Assembly (NCBI GenBank): GCA_013398015.1
Contig: VZRR01013406.1
Span: 412-64,411, forward strand
Origin: Oreocharis arfaki
Taxonomy: Eukaryota; Chordata; Aves; Passeriformes; Paramythiidae
Direction: 5' to 3'
Length of the DNA: 64,000 bases
How positions within the stretch are numbered: the stretch's first letter is position 1; the number at the start of each line of letters is the position of its first letter. Below the pieces are notes generated by a model. It saw only the letters and a list, made by a program, of their open reading frames with translations, did no database searches and was not told the DNA's origin. Shown one piece after another: positions 1-11,075 of this stretch. The position numbers and the translations under genes are program-made.

Positions 1-18
1 TTTTTTTTTTTTTTTTTT
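1..18. repeat. poly-T run at window edge
   Basis: Eighteen consecutive T at the very start of the window; its true length is unknown because it is cut by the window edge. It may be a simple repeat or the reverse complement of a poly-A tail lying to the left. Confidence 0.9.
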
Positions 19-3000
19 CTCTCTGTGGACTGGAACAAGGATGTTTGTCCCAGAAGAGTGCTGCCCCATCTCTGCATGAGCCCCCTTCTACAGCCATACC
101 TTATTCTTTTTCACATCATGTTAATATTACTAGTCCTTTTTGATTGCTAACAATTCTTGTCTGTTATTACCCACAGTCCTTGGTTGACTCCACAGCTGTC
201 TGGCTATGGGTGTTTGAGACATTAACCTCTTATCTTCTGGTGTTCTACATGGAGTGAGAAGGGTGTCTTCCTGAAATTAATTCATTCTACCAAGAGGTGG
301 TTTTCCAAGCAAGGTGGGATGAATCATATCCAGAGGTTCTTTTATCACTCCATTGATTTTGAAAGGAGCCTAAGTTTTGACTAAAAATTCACCTGCATTG
401 CGGTTGGGGGAAGGGTGTTGGAGGTGATTGTCACTCTACGTGATCAAAAAGATTTTGTTATTGTAATGAAGAAATGGAAATTCAGCAAACTGAAAACAGC
501 TGAATTACTACTCTGATAATTTGAAAGGGAACAACTATAAAAGATATTTTATGAAATAAACCAAGAAGCCAGCTTTCAGTCTATTCTGAATACTTTCCCC
601 CCCTTCTTTCTCTCATGCCTACAGGTCTGCTGTTTTAAAAGGCTTTTCAGAAAAGTGAAATCAAATATCTTACTTAATCTAAGCTCATTTATATGGAAAG
701 CACACACCAATAATTTATCTGAATATAAAAGTGGATGACAAAGAGGGGATGACAAGTGAACAATTAAATCAACAGATTGAAAAGTGTTTGGATGCCATCT
801 CATTTACTCCAAAGATCTAATTGAATCAAAAAAAGAGAACATTTATGAAGTTGATCAATAGAGTTTATTTAAATAAAGGAATAATTATTTGAACTGGATT
901 AGAAAGACTCCTTTGAAAATATATGACATTTTCCTCTCAAAATTGGATTTATTTGCAGGTGATGACTAATTAAAATTAAAGAATATCTCTTTGCACTGCA
1001 GGCCAAAAAAAAATCCTGTAATACATATTGAAAGCCAAAGTACTCCTGACAACAACGCAGAGTTAAACCGCTGCATGATAGTGCTGCAATATGCCCTGTC
1101 CTGTAGAGAGCTGAGTTCATGATCAAATGGGAATTTTGCTTTGTAGACTGATGGAGGCTGAGATCTAATGAAAAGATTTTCCTCTGGGAGGTTTCTGTTC
1201 ATGTGCAGATGTCTATCCCCCACTGTGAGATAATTCAGAGTGACATGAAGCAGTAACTTCACATCATAGAGACTTTCTGCTACTTGGTGAGCACTGGTGG
1301 TGGTGCATTGTGAAGGAGGCATCACCTCACTACGTAATGGGATGTAAAATAGGCTTCTCTTAAGAAGGGGCATAATTTCATATAACTGTAATCTAAAGAA
1401 AAAATAACACATGAAAAGCAACTAGACATGGTAAAAAATTCCCATTTAGTAAGTACTCTAATACACATTTCCCACGCTTCTAAGATGAGGATATAACCTG
1501 TATTTTGCAACATGACAATCTGTAAATCATGTTTCCATAGAAAAAATGCTGAAACTTTACTCAAAGGAAACAAAGTCTAACCAAAGCTGCAAGCCTTGTA
1601 GTGTGGTATAGCAAGCTATTCTCAGTATCTATTCAATAATTCTCCTCAAGGATGCTAATCAGGTTTGAACAATTATATTTGGATCTAATCAAATTGCCTA
1701 ACTCTGCATCACATCCCAAAAGTGCCAGTCATGTAAGATACCTCTGTGTTATGAGGATTTGCTCAGTAGGTAAGATTAACAGAGCACTAATACAACGTTA
1801 AAGAGCTGGTCTAACATACTTTTCAATGCCCTTGCGCCTATTTGCTACTGTGAAATCCTATTGATTCTATTAAGCCAAAAGGAGATGGATTAAGAGCTGT
1901 TAATTAACTTACATTACCAAAGTTACATTTCTGACCAAAAAAAAATTACTTCTAACATGTTAGAAGCCTTTGTGAAGGTTTTATGCGAGTTATAAATTTT
2001 ACAGGCCTTGTGACAGAAGGAAGCTGTATAGATAAGTGACTTCCCGTTTTCCTGTCTAGCACTGTTCCTCTCCTTTAAAATGGAGCTGCTCCTACCATCC
2101 CTGAATAGACAATGAGCATAGGCAAGGGCAGGGATGAATGTCAATGCCTCAACACCCGGCTGGCACACTAGCAAACAGATTTACAACCCAGTTTATTTCC
2201 TTGTTCTAGGATGCTTTATTTATCTGTTTTAGACAAGTCAAATGTTGATTGTGGTATCTTAGTTCCCTTTTGCCATTGCATTCTCCTCTTCTTCCCCGTT
2301 CTCAACTCTGGGATGGGAAAGAAAGTCTCAAAACAAGTTATGTTTTGAAAAATAACTCTTTCATCTTGTGAACTCTAGCCCAAATCCATATTTTTCAGAT
2401 TTTTTAAATGCTATAAAATTAATTCAGAGGTTTTGCCTTCGCCAATCTCACCTCTGTATGGCAAGTGGTATGATAAAATCTTTCTAAAACATTTCTCTGA
2501 GAAAATATTGTAAGTTTGAATAGAAATATTGTCAGCCCGAGCTAGCTGGCCTGATTTGCTGGCTGTGGCCCACCCACTACTACTAATGATAATATCTTCT
2601 GCCAAAAGGGTGAAAAGTATTTGATCTTTGTAGGTTTCTTTTCATATATTTCCAGAGTTCACTCTGTAATAGGAAATTTAGGTCTCTCTTGGCAAAGCTT
2701 AAGTGTTTCTGCAGACCTTCCCCAGCTTTTACATGATACCTTCATTTTCGAAGCAGCTGAACTGGGAAGTGATACAGGAGGTTCCAATTTAGCTCTTTAA
2801 ACAGAAATTAAATTTTATAACATCCCAGTTGCCTTAGGTTACTGTGCACAACAGCTAAGCAGGAGATTGAAGCAGACTCCTGGTCTTTGGATGATTTTGC
2901 TTTAAAAAGTCCCTGTCTATTACAGTGTAAAGTGCTTAGAAATGATGGAGAGAGATTATTTTTATATCTCTTCTATGTATTTCCTGGCTTCATTTCCATA

Positions 3001-3215
3001 AAATTCACAAGAAATACATCCTGAGATCCACATTATATAGTAGGGAAATTTCATTTCTCCTGTGTTTCCTGGAAAAAGTGAACTCCCTTTCTAGGTTTAA
3101 TTTCATACCTATGGTTTATATGTTATATTTTCTATCACAGGTATTACTATGGGCATGACTCTGCAAAGGTAATTTAGAAACTTGGATTTTGGCAAGCCTT
3201 CGGCAAACTTAGGTT
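19..3215. other. unique AT-rich non-coding DNA
   Basis: No CR1, LTR or known gene is recognised. The only notable open frame is on the minus strand at 966-1421 (listed separately). A possible second MIR-type SINE tail lies around 2920-2975, reading like the conserved 'TGTAAAGTGCTT' segment of such tails, but it is too short to call. Confidence 0.6.
966..1421 (-). other. exon-like open segment, product not recognised
   Basis: A 151-codon stop-free stretch, long for AT-rich DNA and outside any recognised repeat. On the minus strand a strong splice-acceptor-like pyrimidine tract ending in CTTTAG places a possible exon start at about 1392. The frame then stays open to a TAG at 966-968, and two AATAAA-type hexamers follow on the same strand (about 945 and 875), so the arrangement mimics a last exon. 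There is no in-frame ATG at the 5' end (the first codon is TTG, directly after a stop), no recognisable domain, and two overlapping open frames exist in the neighbouring phases. A chance open frame or a lncRNA 3' exon fits equally well. Confidence 0.15.
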
Positions 3216-3335
3216 TCAGGAGACCAGGCTTCAGTTCCCAGTTCTGTTGCTGGCTTGTTGGATAAATATGTTCAAATCACTTCATGTTTTTCTGTGCCCT
3301 AATTCCCCATTTAGGGGAAATTAAGGTGAAATTAG
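3216..3335 (+). mobile_element. MIR-type amniote SINE, degraded
   Basis: The segment runs through the recognisable order of a MIR (CORE-SINE) body: GGAGACCAGG, a tRNA B-box-like CTTCAGTTCCCAG, TCTG followed by a CTTGTTGG block, CAAATCACTTC, then TCTGTGCCC, AATTCCCCATTTAGGGG. The same order of blocks (tRNA-related head, 'caagtcactt', 'ctctgtgcctcagtttccccatctg') is known from mammalian MIR and amniote MIR1-type elements. The A-box side and the LINE-derived tail are not clear. Such copies are very old and some have been co-opted as regulatory sequence. Confidence 0.65.
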
Positions 3336-3734
3336 GATGGTTGCTCTGAACCACAACTGTAGAGGAGGCTGAGACAACAGAAGGTAAATATGTTTATTCA
3401 GATTAGCATAACTTAGTATTTGATTCGATATAGTTTTGGCCTGGATAAGAGACTAATTCAAGCTTAAGATGCCTCCCCTCATATTAGGAGGGGTTCAGCT
3501 TTCTCTGTGTTTTGTGATTCCAAGACCCAACTGGGCACAAAGAATGGTCGGGTGTGCACTGACCAAAAAAACCCAAAACCAAAACCCATGAAGCCTCTGT
3601 CACAAATGAGTGTTTTCCACTGCTTAACGAATCATCAAAGGTTTTGTCAAAAAAAAGGTTTTGATATGAAGTTAGTGGGAATTTGTGACTTTAACAAAGT
3701 TATCCTCTGCCAGTGTGTTCTTAGTCAATTCTGA

Positions 3735-4545
3735 GCTGATATTGGCGATTGCCCTGACTCAGGTGCAGAAGCTTAGCATGGTGTCATTTGTAAATTTGCT
3801 GAGGATTCTTTGAATTTTACTAAAAAAGCTATTGGTGAAGATTAAAAAAAGTATTCTTTCCAATATGGACCTTTGAAGGACACCACTTGTTAATGATTTC
3901 CATTTGAACATTGAGGCATTGACTGTAACTCTTTGAATGTGGCCATTCCAGCCAATTCCTTATCCATTTAACAGCTCATTCATCTAATCCATTTCTTTCC
4001 TACTTAGAGGTAAAAGTGTTGTGGGGATCCATATCAAACATCTTACAGAAAATTAGGTAGATGACCGAACCACTTATTCACTGATGCAATCACTCCATCT
4101 TAGAAGGCCACTGTTGGATTAGTCAGGCAGAATCTGGCCTTGGTGAAACTGTGTCAGTTTTCTCTACTCTGTTGTCCCTGTGTTCTGTGTACTTCACCAT
4201 AACTTCCAGGAGAATCTGTTCCATAATCTTGCCAGACACGGAGATGAGGATGGTTGTTCCCAGGGTCCTTATTACCTTTTTTGATAGTGGTTGTAATATT
4301 CTCTTTTCTCCCATTCACCAGGGACTTCACCTGACTGCCATAACTTTTCAAATGTGATAGAGTAGCTTAATGACTACATCTGTTGATTTTCCTGGGAACC
4401 TGGGATTCATCTTGTCAAGTCCCATGGAGTTGTGAGTATTCAGGCTTCTCAGGTTATCTTGAAACTGCCCTTCTTCTGTTATCAGAGATTTAGAGACATT
4501 TTGAGTGATTGCCAATAAAATCTGAGGCAAAAATAAATGAATACT
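3735..4545 (-). mobile_element. CR1 LINE fragment, internal ORF2 (RT)
   Basis: Read on the minus strand this is the reverse-transcriptase part of CR1 ORF2. Landmarks are a block preceding the YADD box near 3740-3790, AATTCCTTATCC-type sequence at 3955, 'AGGTAGATGACC' at 4052, and the RT N-terminal motif (G-K-I-M-E-Q-I-L-L-E-V) at about 4195-4235. Several stops and frameshifts split it. Neither the ATTCTATG tail nor the 5' region is present, so both ends are missing. CR1 copies normally lose only the 5' end, so the missing 3' end suggests later deletion. Confidence 0.9.
4123..4314 (-). pseudogene. CR1 ORF2 RT fragment
   Basis: A 63-codon open piece inside the CR1 copy. The segment G-K-I-M-E-Q-I-L-L-E-V matches the conserved start of the CR1 RT domain ('PGKIMEQIILE'). 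The preceding RT block (K-K-G-N-K-D-P-G-N-N) is read in the neighbouring frame, which shows a frameshift. Non-functional remnant. Confidence 0.8.
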
Positions 4546-7084
4546 CATGTTGCTGTATAACAGATAGAACAGATTTCATTGAATCATGTGCCACATAAAG
4601 CAGTAGAAATCTGAAATTAGAAGCAAGTTGACTTCTTAGTGCATGATGTACACTACAATAATGAAAGAACACAAACTAGAGTGTTTGTTGAGAAGTATAT
4701 TTCAAAATATATGTGAGCCAAGTGGTATAATATTTCTGAAAGGCAGAAAAAGAATTTCCTTACCCCCTGAATGAGAAGTCCATTTCTTGAAATTTTAGAT
4801 GTTTCAGAAATCAATTTTTCAAAATAATCCTCTTGATTTCAACATTAACAGAATAAAATTATGATTATCATCCGTTAATAAAAGTCTCAGTTAAATCCAG
4901 CTCTTTCCAGTTTCTGTGTAGTAAAGGTGCAACCATCTTGTGGTCAGAGTTCTGGGTTCTCACATAGGGACACTCAACTTTCTGAGAATTAATGAATTTC
5001 TCTTGTGTTCTAGTCTAACTCCAGGTGACAACCAAGCCCCATGCAGCTGCTCGCTCACTCCCTCATCAGTGGAATGGGAGAGAGAATCACAAGAGTAAAA
5101 TAAGAAAACTTGGGGGTTGAGATAAAGACAGTTTAATTGGAAAAGCTAAAGCTGCACGTGCAAGCGGAGTAAACCAAGGAATTCATTCACCACTTCCCAC
5201 AGGCAGGAGAGTGTTCAGCCATCCCCAGGAACTCAGGTGTCCATCCTGTATAACAATGACACATGCCATCACTCCAAACATCTTCCTTCCTCTTCTCCTA
5301 TCTTCTATTTGCTGAAGACAACATTATATGGTATGGAAGATTCCTTAGGTCAGTTGGAGCCTTCTGTGTTCCCTCCCAACTTCTTGTGCACACACAGCTT
5401 AGTGGCTGCTGGGGTGGTGTGAGAGGCAGAAAAGGCCTCGAGTCTTGGTAAGCACTGCTCAGCAGGAACAAGAACATCTCTGTGTTACCAACACTGTTTC
5501 CAGAACATGCGTAAAACACGGCTCCATATCAGCTACTCTGAAGAAAACTAACTCTACTCTGGCCAAAATCAACACCTCTTGAAATGTGCTGGATTTAAAA
5601 TGCAAGTAGGACCCTGCAAATAAGGACCAAACTTCGGTTAAAATAACACTCTGCAAACCACGAAACAAAAACTAATAGCTTTGAGACATCTAAGCATCTT
5701 TACTTCTCTCAGCAGAGGGCTAATTTGGGAAAATAAGTTTATTAAAGCTTCTCACAGGTCACTATGGCATTGCTTCTCATGACCAAAGCCTGTGTATATC
5801 CTTAGTTATTTATCATTCTCCTCTAGATACACAAAAGAGTGCAAACGGTCCTTACCTTAAATAAATAAATAAATCTTTCTTCTTTGCCCTGGCATATTCA
5901 GCAGTCCAATTAAATAGCACTTTAACCAAACATAGGAAATGTGAGTAGCCTGTGTCCTTGGCACTATGTAAGTCATAAGAAGAAAAAAAAGAGGCCAAAC
6001 CAAAGCAATAATACTAAGGTTCCTCATTTGGATAGAAAAGACAAAAGGGAGATAATAATCTGCCTAAGGGAGAGGCTTGGATTGCTTTTTATTTTGGAGT
6101 AATAATTGCCCTGCAACCAAACATGTAGCCTGGAACAGCTGAGTTTCTACTATCTGTTCTTTTCAAATTTCTGACCCATTGAAGATAAGCAGACTTTTAT
6201 TCAAGATCCAAACCCCTGTTTTGATGAGATCTTAAAAATGCTTTCACTTTGGGGTTTTCTCTTACCAGCTTTGTCTGAATTTCCTGGCAACTTTGTGTAG
6301 GAGAATTCTGAACCTGGATAAGATACATCAGCAGTATTTGGTAGAGGGTTAGAACCCTACCCTTAACATGAAGACCTTGTGAGCAGTTACAGAGGATAGG
6401 CATCTGGTCTACTGGTACCGGCTCTGCTAATGGATGTCTGAGGGACAATCTGCTAGAACCAGGGTCCATGTACACTCTCGGTGTATTTTACCTGAAGTTT
6501 TCAGACTCAAGGCTTCAACTTTGTTAGGTTCTACATTATATAAGTATTGCTATTGAAGTCAATGAAACTAGAAAAAAACATCAAGAAAATCAGAGAATTA
6601 AGTATCATACTGTGCTGGGGAAAAAGTGTTGTAAATTTTATTTCTCCATATTATTGGCCATGACTTTTTTATATTATTGCATGAGTTGTAAGAAAGGACA
6701 GTTAATGTACCAAGCACCAATTACTCACATTCCCTCAATGAAGTTCTGATTGCCCTAATGTAACTTGGACCTCTCAAGTACCAACCAAGTTTTCACTAGG
6801 TCAGGGACTTTCTTTGAAAAAGAAATCTCATTATACCTGTACCTTAGGATTTTAGGACAGGGGTTCATCATGATCAGTTTAGTAGTGCAAGTGCATATGA
6901 TGAACATATGGACTCGTGATGAAAGAAATGGAATTGAAAGAGAGAAAGAACAATTGCTTGCAACTACAAGTTTCACATGACCTTGAAAATGGAAGATCAC
7001 AAAGAATTCAATATATGATGCAACATAGAAAAGATTTAAAATACTCTTAAAAGAAACAGCTGTAGCAAGATGAGAAGAAAACAG
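4546..7084. other. unique non-coding DNA
   Basis: No gene or transposon recognised. It contains a short TAAA microsatellite at 5858-5874. The several short open frames have no recognisable motif. Confidence 0.6.
5858..5874. repeat. (TAAA)4 microsatellite
   Basis: Four perfect copies of a TAAA unit plus one base; short and probably stable. Confidence 0.9.
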
Positions 7085-7605
7085 ATAATTGACACCAGAT
7101 GTCCCTCTCAGACAGTGATGAAAGAGTAATTACAGAGGGAGAGATAGCATCCTGCAGAGAGCAGATGAGCTTTACCAGCAGCTCTACAAGAATGCATAGA
7201 GACAAACATGACAAGTTTCACCACCTCCTATGACATAAAGAGACATGAAGAAAAAATCTTATCTTCTGCCCTCAAAAAGAAGACAGAGAAAGCCGTGAAA
7301 CCTTTAAGAGGAAAAATACCTGGAACAGATGGCATCACTAGTAATATCATAAAAGTTGGAGGGAAACCAGTAACCCAGCCAGAAAAGCTAATCAACTTGA
7401 ACTATAGTGAATGAAGTGTCAAAGGAGTGGAATTACATTATAATCACTCTTCTGCATTGTAAAAATGCCAAAGGTGCTAAGAGACATACAGCCTTCTTAT
7501 AGACTTCCAGCCATTTCTTATATTGTTGAGCACATTAGCTGAGCAATTGATTTTTGTAACAGCTACAGTTCAACTACCCCAAAATAGATAAGAATACTTA
7601 ATAAA
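7085..7605 (+). mobile_element. RTE-like non-LTR retrotransposon remnant
   Basis: This decayed reverse transcriptase clearly differs from CR1. In order on the plus strand, with frame changes between blocks: a linker reading V-I-T-E-G/R-E (about 7125-7150); the intact motif I-P-G-T-D-G-I-T-S-N-I-I-K-V-G-G-K-P-V-T (about 7315-7375); a W-N-Y-I-I-I-T-L-L-H-C-K block (about 7428-7465); a Y-R-L-P-A-I-S-Y-I-V-E-H block (about 7498-7540); and F-C-N-S-Y-S-S-T-T-P-K (about 7550-7590). RTE-type RTs carry 'PGxDGI.xxxIKxGGxPV', 'WNxAIIxLxHKKGD', 'NYRPISLLSHIYK' and 'GFRxGYSTTDHI' in exactly this order. At least four frame changes or stops mean it is dead. No 3' UTR, tail or endonuclease is seen. Clade assignment is by motif recognition only; L2-like families are the main alternative. 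Confidence 0.65.
7208..7414 (+). pseudogene. RTE-like reverse transcriptase fragment (palm N-side)
   Basis: This is the longest uninterrupted piece of the RTE-like remnant, 68 codons. Residues about 37-58 contain P-G-T-D-G-I-T followed by I-I-K-V-G-G-K-P-V-T, the hallmark just before the RT fingers. CR1 instead has a 'GPDGIHPRVLKEL' type block here. The frame stops at a TGA, and homology resumes one frame over about 10 bases later (W-N-Y-I-I-I). Catalytic aspartates lie further downstream and are not preserved in the window. Confidence 0.6.
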
Positions 7606-10029
7606 GCATATTTCTTATTCACCAAGTAAACTACTAAATGCACGTCATTTCATGAGATAAAGACTCTCTATCAGACTGTCTACATGCCTAAGTAATGATA
7701 TAGTAATGTGTGAAAAATAAATTCCTCCAAATCAAACCCTAACAAAAAGACTCAGTGCTCTACACACACTCCCTAGGGAGAGGATGATAGGGATCATGAA
7801 CTATATGTGACAGATGTTATCAGAGTGCTTAAAGCTCTACTGGAAAGCGATTGCATTATAGTGATGAGGGTGACTTGAGAATCTACAGAGAGGAGAAAAT
7901 TATGAGCAAAAACTAACCTCTGAATATGTCTACATATCCCTTTTGCATAAATTTTAATATTGATAAGAATGTTTTCAATATATAACAGACAAACATTTCG
8001 CAAAATTTAAACCTAATGATTTTTTAAAGATTTTTTAGAGTGACTTTAGACAAAGTGTTCAGAAGATTGTATAAGCTCAGGTACTGAACAAATGTAAAGA
8101 TCCTTAATTGCTAGTTGTTTAACAAAATGCATCTTTAATAAACTCATAAGTATTTTATAGCTGCTGAATAATACTGCTCTCCTATTACGTGTCTATATCT
8201 TGTATTACTTTTTGGATACTGAAGAAAACAGCTTTTAAATGACCTTTTGCTTTAAGATTTTTTTTTTTTCTCTAATTTGATTCTAATTTGCTAATGCTTT
8301 GTTGGTCCAAAAACCCAACAAATTGTTTTGTTGCTCTAAAAAAACAGAATTAGTTTTGTATAATGTGTTCATGACAAAGATGCTCTTCTATTTCCTTGGA
8401 ACATTTTAGCTAATTTTTTTTCTAATCAGCTAATGTGGGTTGGAACACAGAAAGGTGAAAGCATGCTTTCATTTCATTTCTAGCTTTTTTTTTTTCGTTT
8501 TGTTACACAGTCAAAATGCTTCCTGAGGAACTCTAATTAGATAGCTCAATGGTAACACTGTATTTCTAAGGTACTCTGGTGAGAATATCGATGAGACTGT
8601 GAGTGAAGAATTTAAATGTGACTTCAGGTTAACTTCCTATCAGATTAGAAATATGGGAAATTTTCCCTCATGGGAAAGTGGAAACATTATAAAATTACAT
8701 GAAGGAATGATTCGGCCACCACTAAGAGTGCATTTATGCTTTAATATTAAAATGTTGTGTTCCAAAATAAATCTTAATTGTCTGGAGAGTGCCTTATCAG
8801 TACAGATAGGATCTTTGTTGATAGATCAAGGCATAATTATATCTATTCAATGAGCTTTGGATTAGAGCCATGGTGAAGTGGACCGGTTCTTATTATCTCT
8901 TTTTAAAAAAAGCACTAGTAGAATAATTTGGATGTCAGTCTAACAATTTTGCTTTTTTAAACACTTGTATTGACATTTGCAAAAAGGCACTTCTGCAGTC
9001 AAGAAAAGCTTGATACTATTGTTGTATTTATGGTTTCCAGCAGTGGAATTTTCAGAGGGAAAATTAAAAACCTACTAAATACGTTTGCAGTGAAGGCATG
9101 AATGTTTCACATAGGGAGCTCATGTTCTTGAATAACACCATTAAGTGTACTCCATCGAGACAACTGACAGTCCAAACAAAGAACATTATCAAACACATGT
9201 GAGATGATAATTATGCAACTGTCATTAGTCAAATCAGGAGGTGGTAGAAGAAAACTCTAACTGACAGATGGAAACATTCTTTTTTCTTTTCCTTCCTCCA
9301 TTTCCATTTCTCTCCCTTTCTCTGCCTAGATGAGACCTTTTTTACGCTGGAACTTCCTGAGAAAGTAGGGCAATAAAAATAAAGATGAATCATTTTCTCT
9401 TAACTTGAGTTCAGCAATACTTTGTGAATTTGTCCAAAACAGGTAAATAATGAGCAACATTTTCCTCTGATGGACTCTATTTTCCTCTGTTGAGAGTAAA
9501 TATGCTTGAAATTCTTGAAATTCTGGTTTTGGTATATTCTTGATCCAACAGAACTGCAAACTGTTAGATTGCCAGGAATCCAAAGGAAAAGAAAGAAATT
9601 CAAAAATGTATGAGGGTTTTTTAGAATTTCTGCTCCATTTTCCAAATGCAGTAGTCTTCACATAAGCTCCAACAGACTTAGAAAATTTTTCTATACTAAA
9701 ATTAAAACTGAAACTGTTGATTATCAGAACTGACTCCCAGTGTTTCAACTTGAGTTTCCTCCATTACAAAAATCAATATCAAGGTCTGCCAGTATAAAAT
9801 TTTGGGAATTCTCCCCTGCTCTATTACACGTACATAAACTAGGGGCATAAACCTGAAAAATGTATTAATTTGATTTTCTATTATTTTCATGGTCTTAAAG
9901 GTACAGTTAAAGAACGAAGAATATGATGGTCAGCAGAAATAGTAAGTATGTAAGTAAATAATACTTAGATGAAAATTATTCCACTGGAAATACTTCCTTT
10001 TCATTCAGAGGATACACCTCTTATATAGA
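7606..10029. other. unique non-coding DNA
   Basis: No repeat family recognised. Short T-runs occur near 8260 and 8490. A 140-codon minus-strand open frame (9326-9748) has no known domain and no strong splice or promoter context. Confidence 0.55.
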
Positions 10030-11075
10030 GTCATGGAGTCATAAAATCATTTGATTTGGAAAGGACCTTTTGAAGGTCATTCAATCCAAACCTCTGGCAA
10101 CGAGCAGGGACATCTTCAAATAGATCAGGTTGCTCAGAGGCCATTCAGTTTGACCTTGAATGTTTCCAGGGTTGGGGCACCCACCACCTCTCTGAGCAAC
10201 CTGTTCCAGTGTTTTCACCATCCTCATCATAAGGAAGTTCTTTCTCATACCTAATCTAATTAGATCCCCACTCAGTTTAAAATCATTCCCCCCAGTCCCA
10301 TCGCAACAGGACCTGCTAAAAAGTTTGTGTCCATCTTTCCTGTAGGCTTGCATCAAGTACTGAAAATTCTCGATGAGATCTTCCCAGAGCCTTTTCTTCT
10401 CTAGGCTGAATGATCCCAATTCTCCCAGCCTTTCCTCATAGGAGAAGTGCTCCCTTCCTCTAATCATACATACTGATGTATGTATAAACATACTGATGTC
10501 CTCTGGACTTGCTCCAACAGATTGATGTTCCTTCTGTGCTGGGGACCCCAGAGCCGGATGCAGAACTCCAAGTGGGGTCTCACCAGAGCTGAGCAGGGGG
10601 CAAAATCCCCTCCCTTGCCCTGCTGCCCACACTGCTTTGGATGCAGCCCAGAACATGTTTGGCTTTCTAGCTTTCAAGCGCACATTGCTGGGTCTTGTAC
10701 AGCCTCTCATCCACTGGCACCCCCAGGGCCTTCTCAGCAAGGCCGCTCTGAATCCCTTCATCCCACAAGCTGTATTGATAACAGGGGTTGCCCTGATCCA
10801 GGTTCAGCACCTTGCACCACGGCCCCACTTCTTAAGCTTGTTCAGGTCACATCATCCTGTCCTTCAGGAGGGTCAGCTGCACTTCTCCACTTGGTGTCAC
10901 CTGCAAACTTGCTGAGGATGCACTCAATCCCCTGTCACTTGTCTGTGTGGCTGATGAAGACATTACATGACTCTGTCCCCATCATGGACCGCTGAGGGAC
11001 GGCACTGCTCAGCAGTGTCCATCGGGACACTTAGCCATTGTCTAATACCCACTGGTTGTGACTGTGCAATCAATA
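10030..11075 (-). mobile_element. CR1 LINE, 5'-truncated, with 3' end
   Basis: The left edge carries the reverse complement of the CR1 tail (TCATGGAGTCATAAAATCAT), followed by the typical antisense 3' UTR and ORF2 C-terminus. The copy runs about 1 kb upstream into the RT domain and stops near 11075, the usual 5' truncation. It contains the longest open frame of the window (10081-10761). A 12-bp unit is duplicated inside it (10468-10479 and 10488-10499). Confidence 0.95.
10081..10761 (-). pseudogene. CR1 ORF2 C-terminal fragment, 226 codons open
   Basis: The window's longest open frame and part of the CR1 copy, not a host gene. It contains the C-terminal CR1 blocks Y-E-E-R-L-G-E-L-G-S-F-S-L-E-K-K-R-L (about residues 128-145) and L-I-E-N-F-Q-Y-L. 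The next conserved block, normally 'WNRLPREVVE', is read out of frame here (as T-L-E-Q-V-A-Q-R-G-G-G), so a frameshift lies at about residue 185. The catalytic RT residues are upstream and absent. The length reflects GC-rich, stop-poor LINE sequence rather than selection. Confidence 0.9.

Noticed and set aside
7085..7605. Direct assignment of the RTE-like fragment to AviRTE
   Set aside because: AviRTE copies are comparatively young and should be well preserved. The several frame changes and substitutions here argue for an older element, and no consensus alignment could be run.
10480..10995. 171-codon plus-strand open frame
   Set aside because: Antisense shadow of CR1 ORF2 in the minus-strand copy at 10030-11075.
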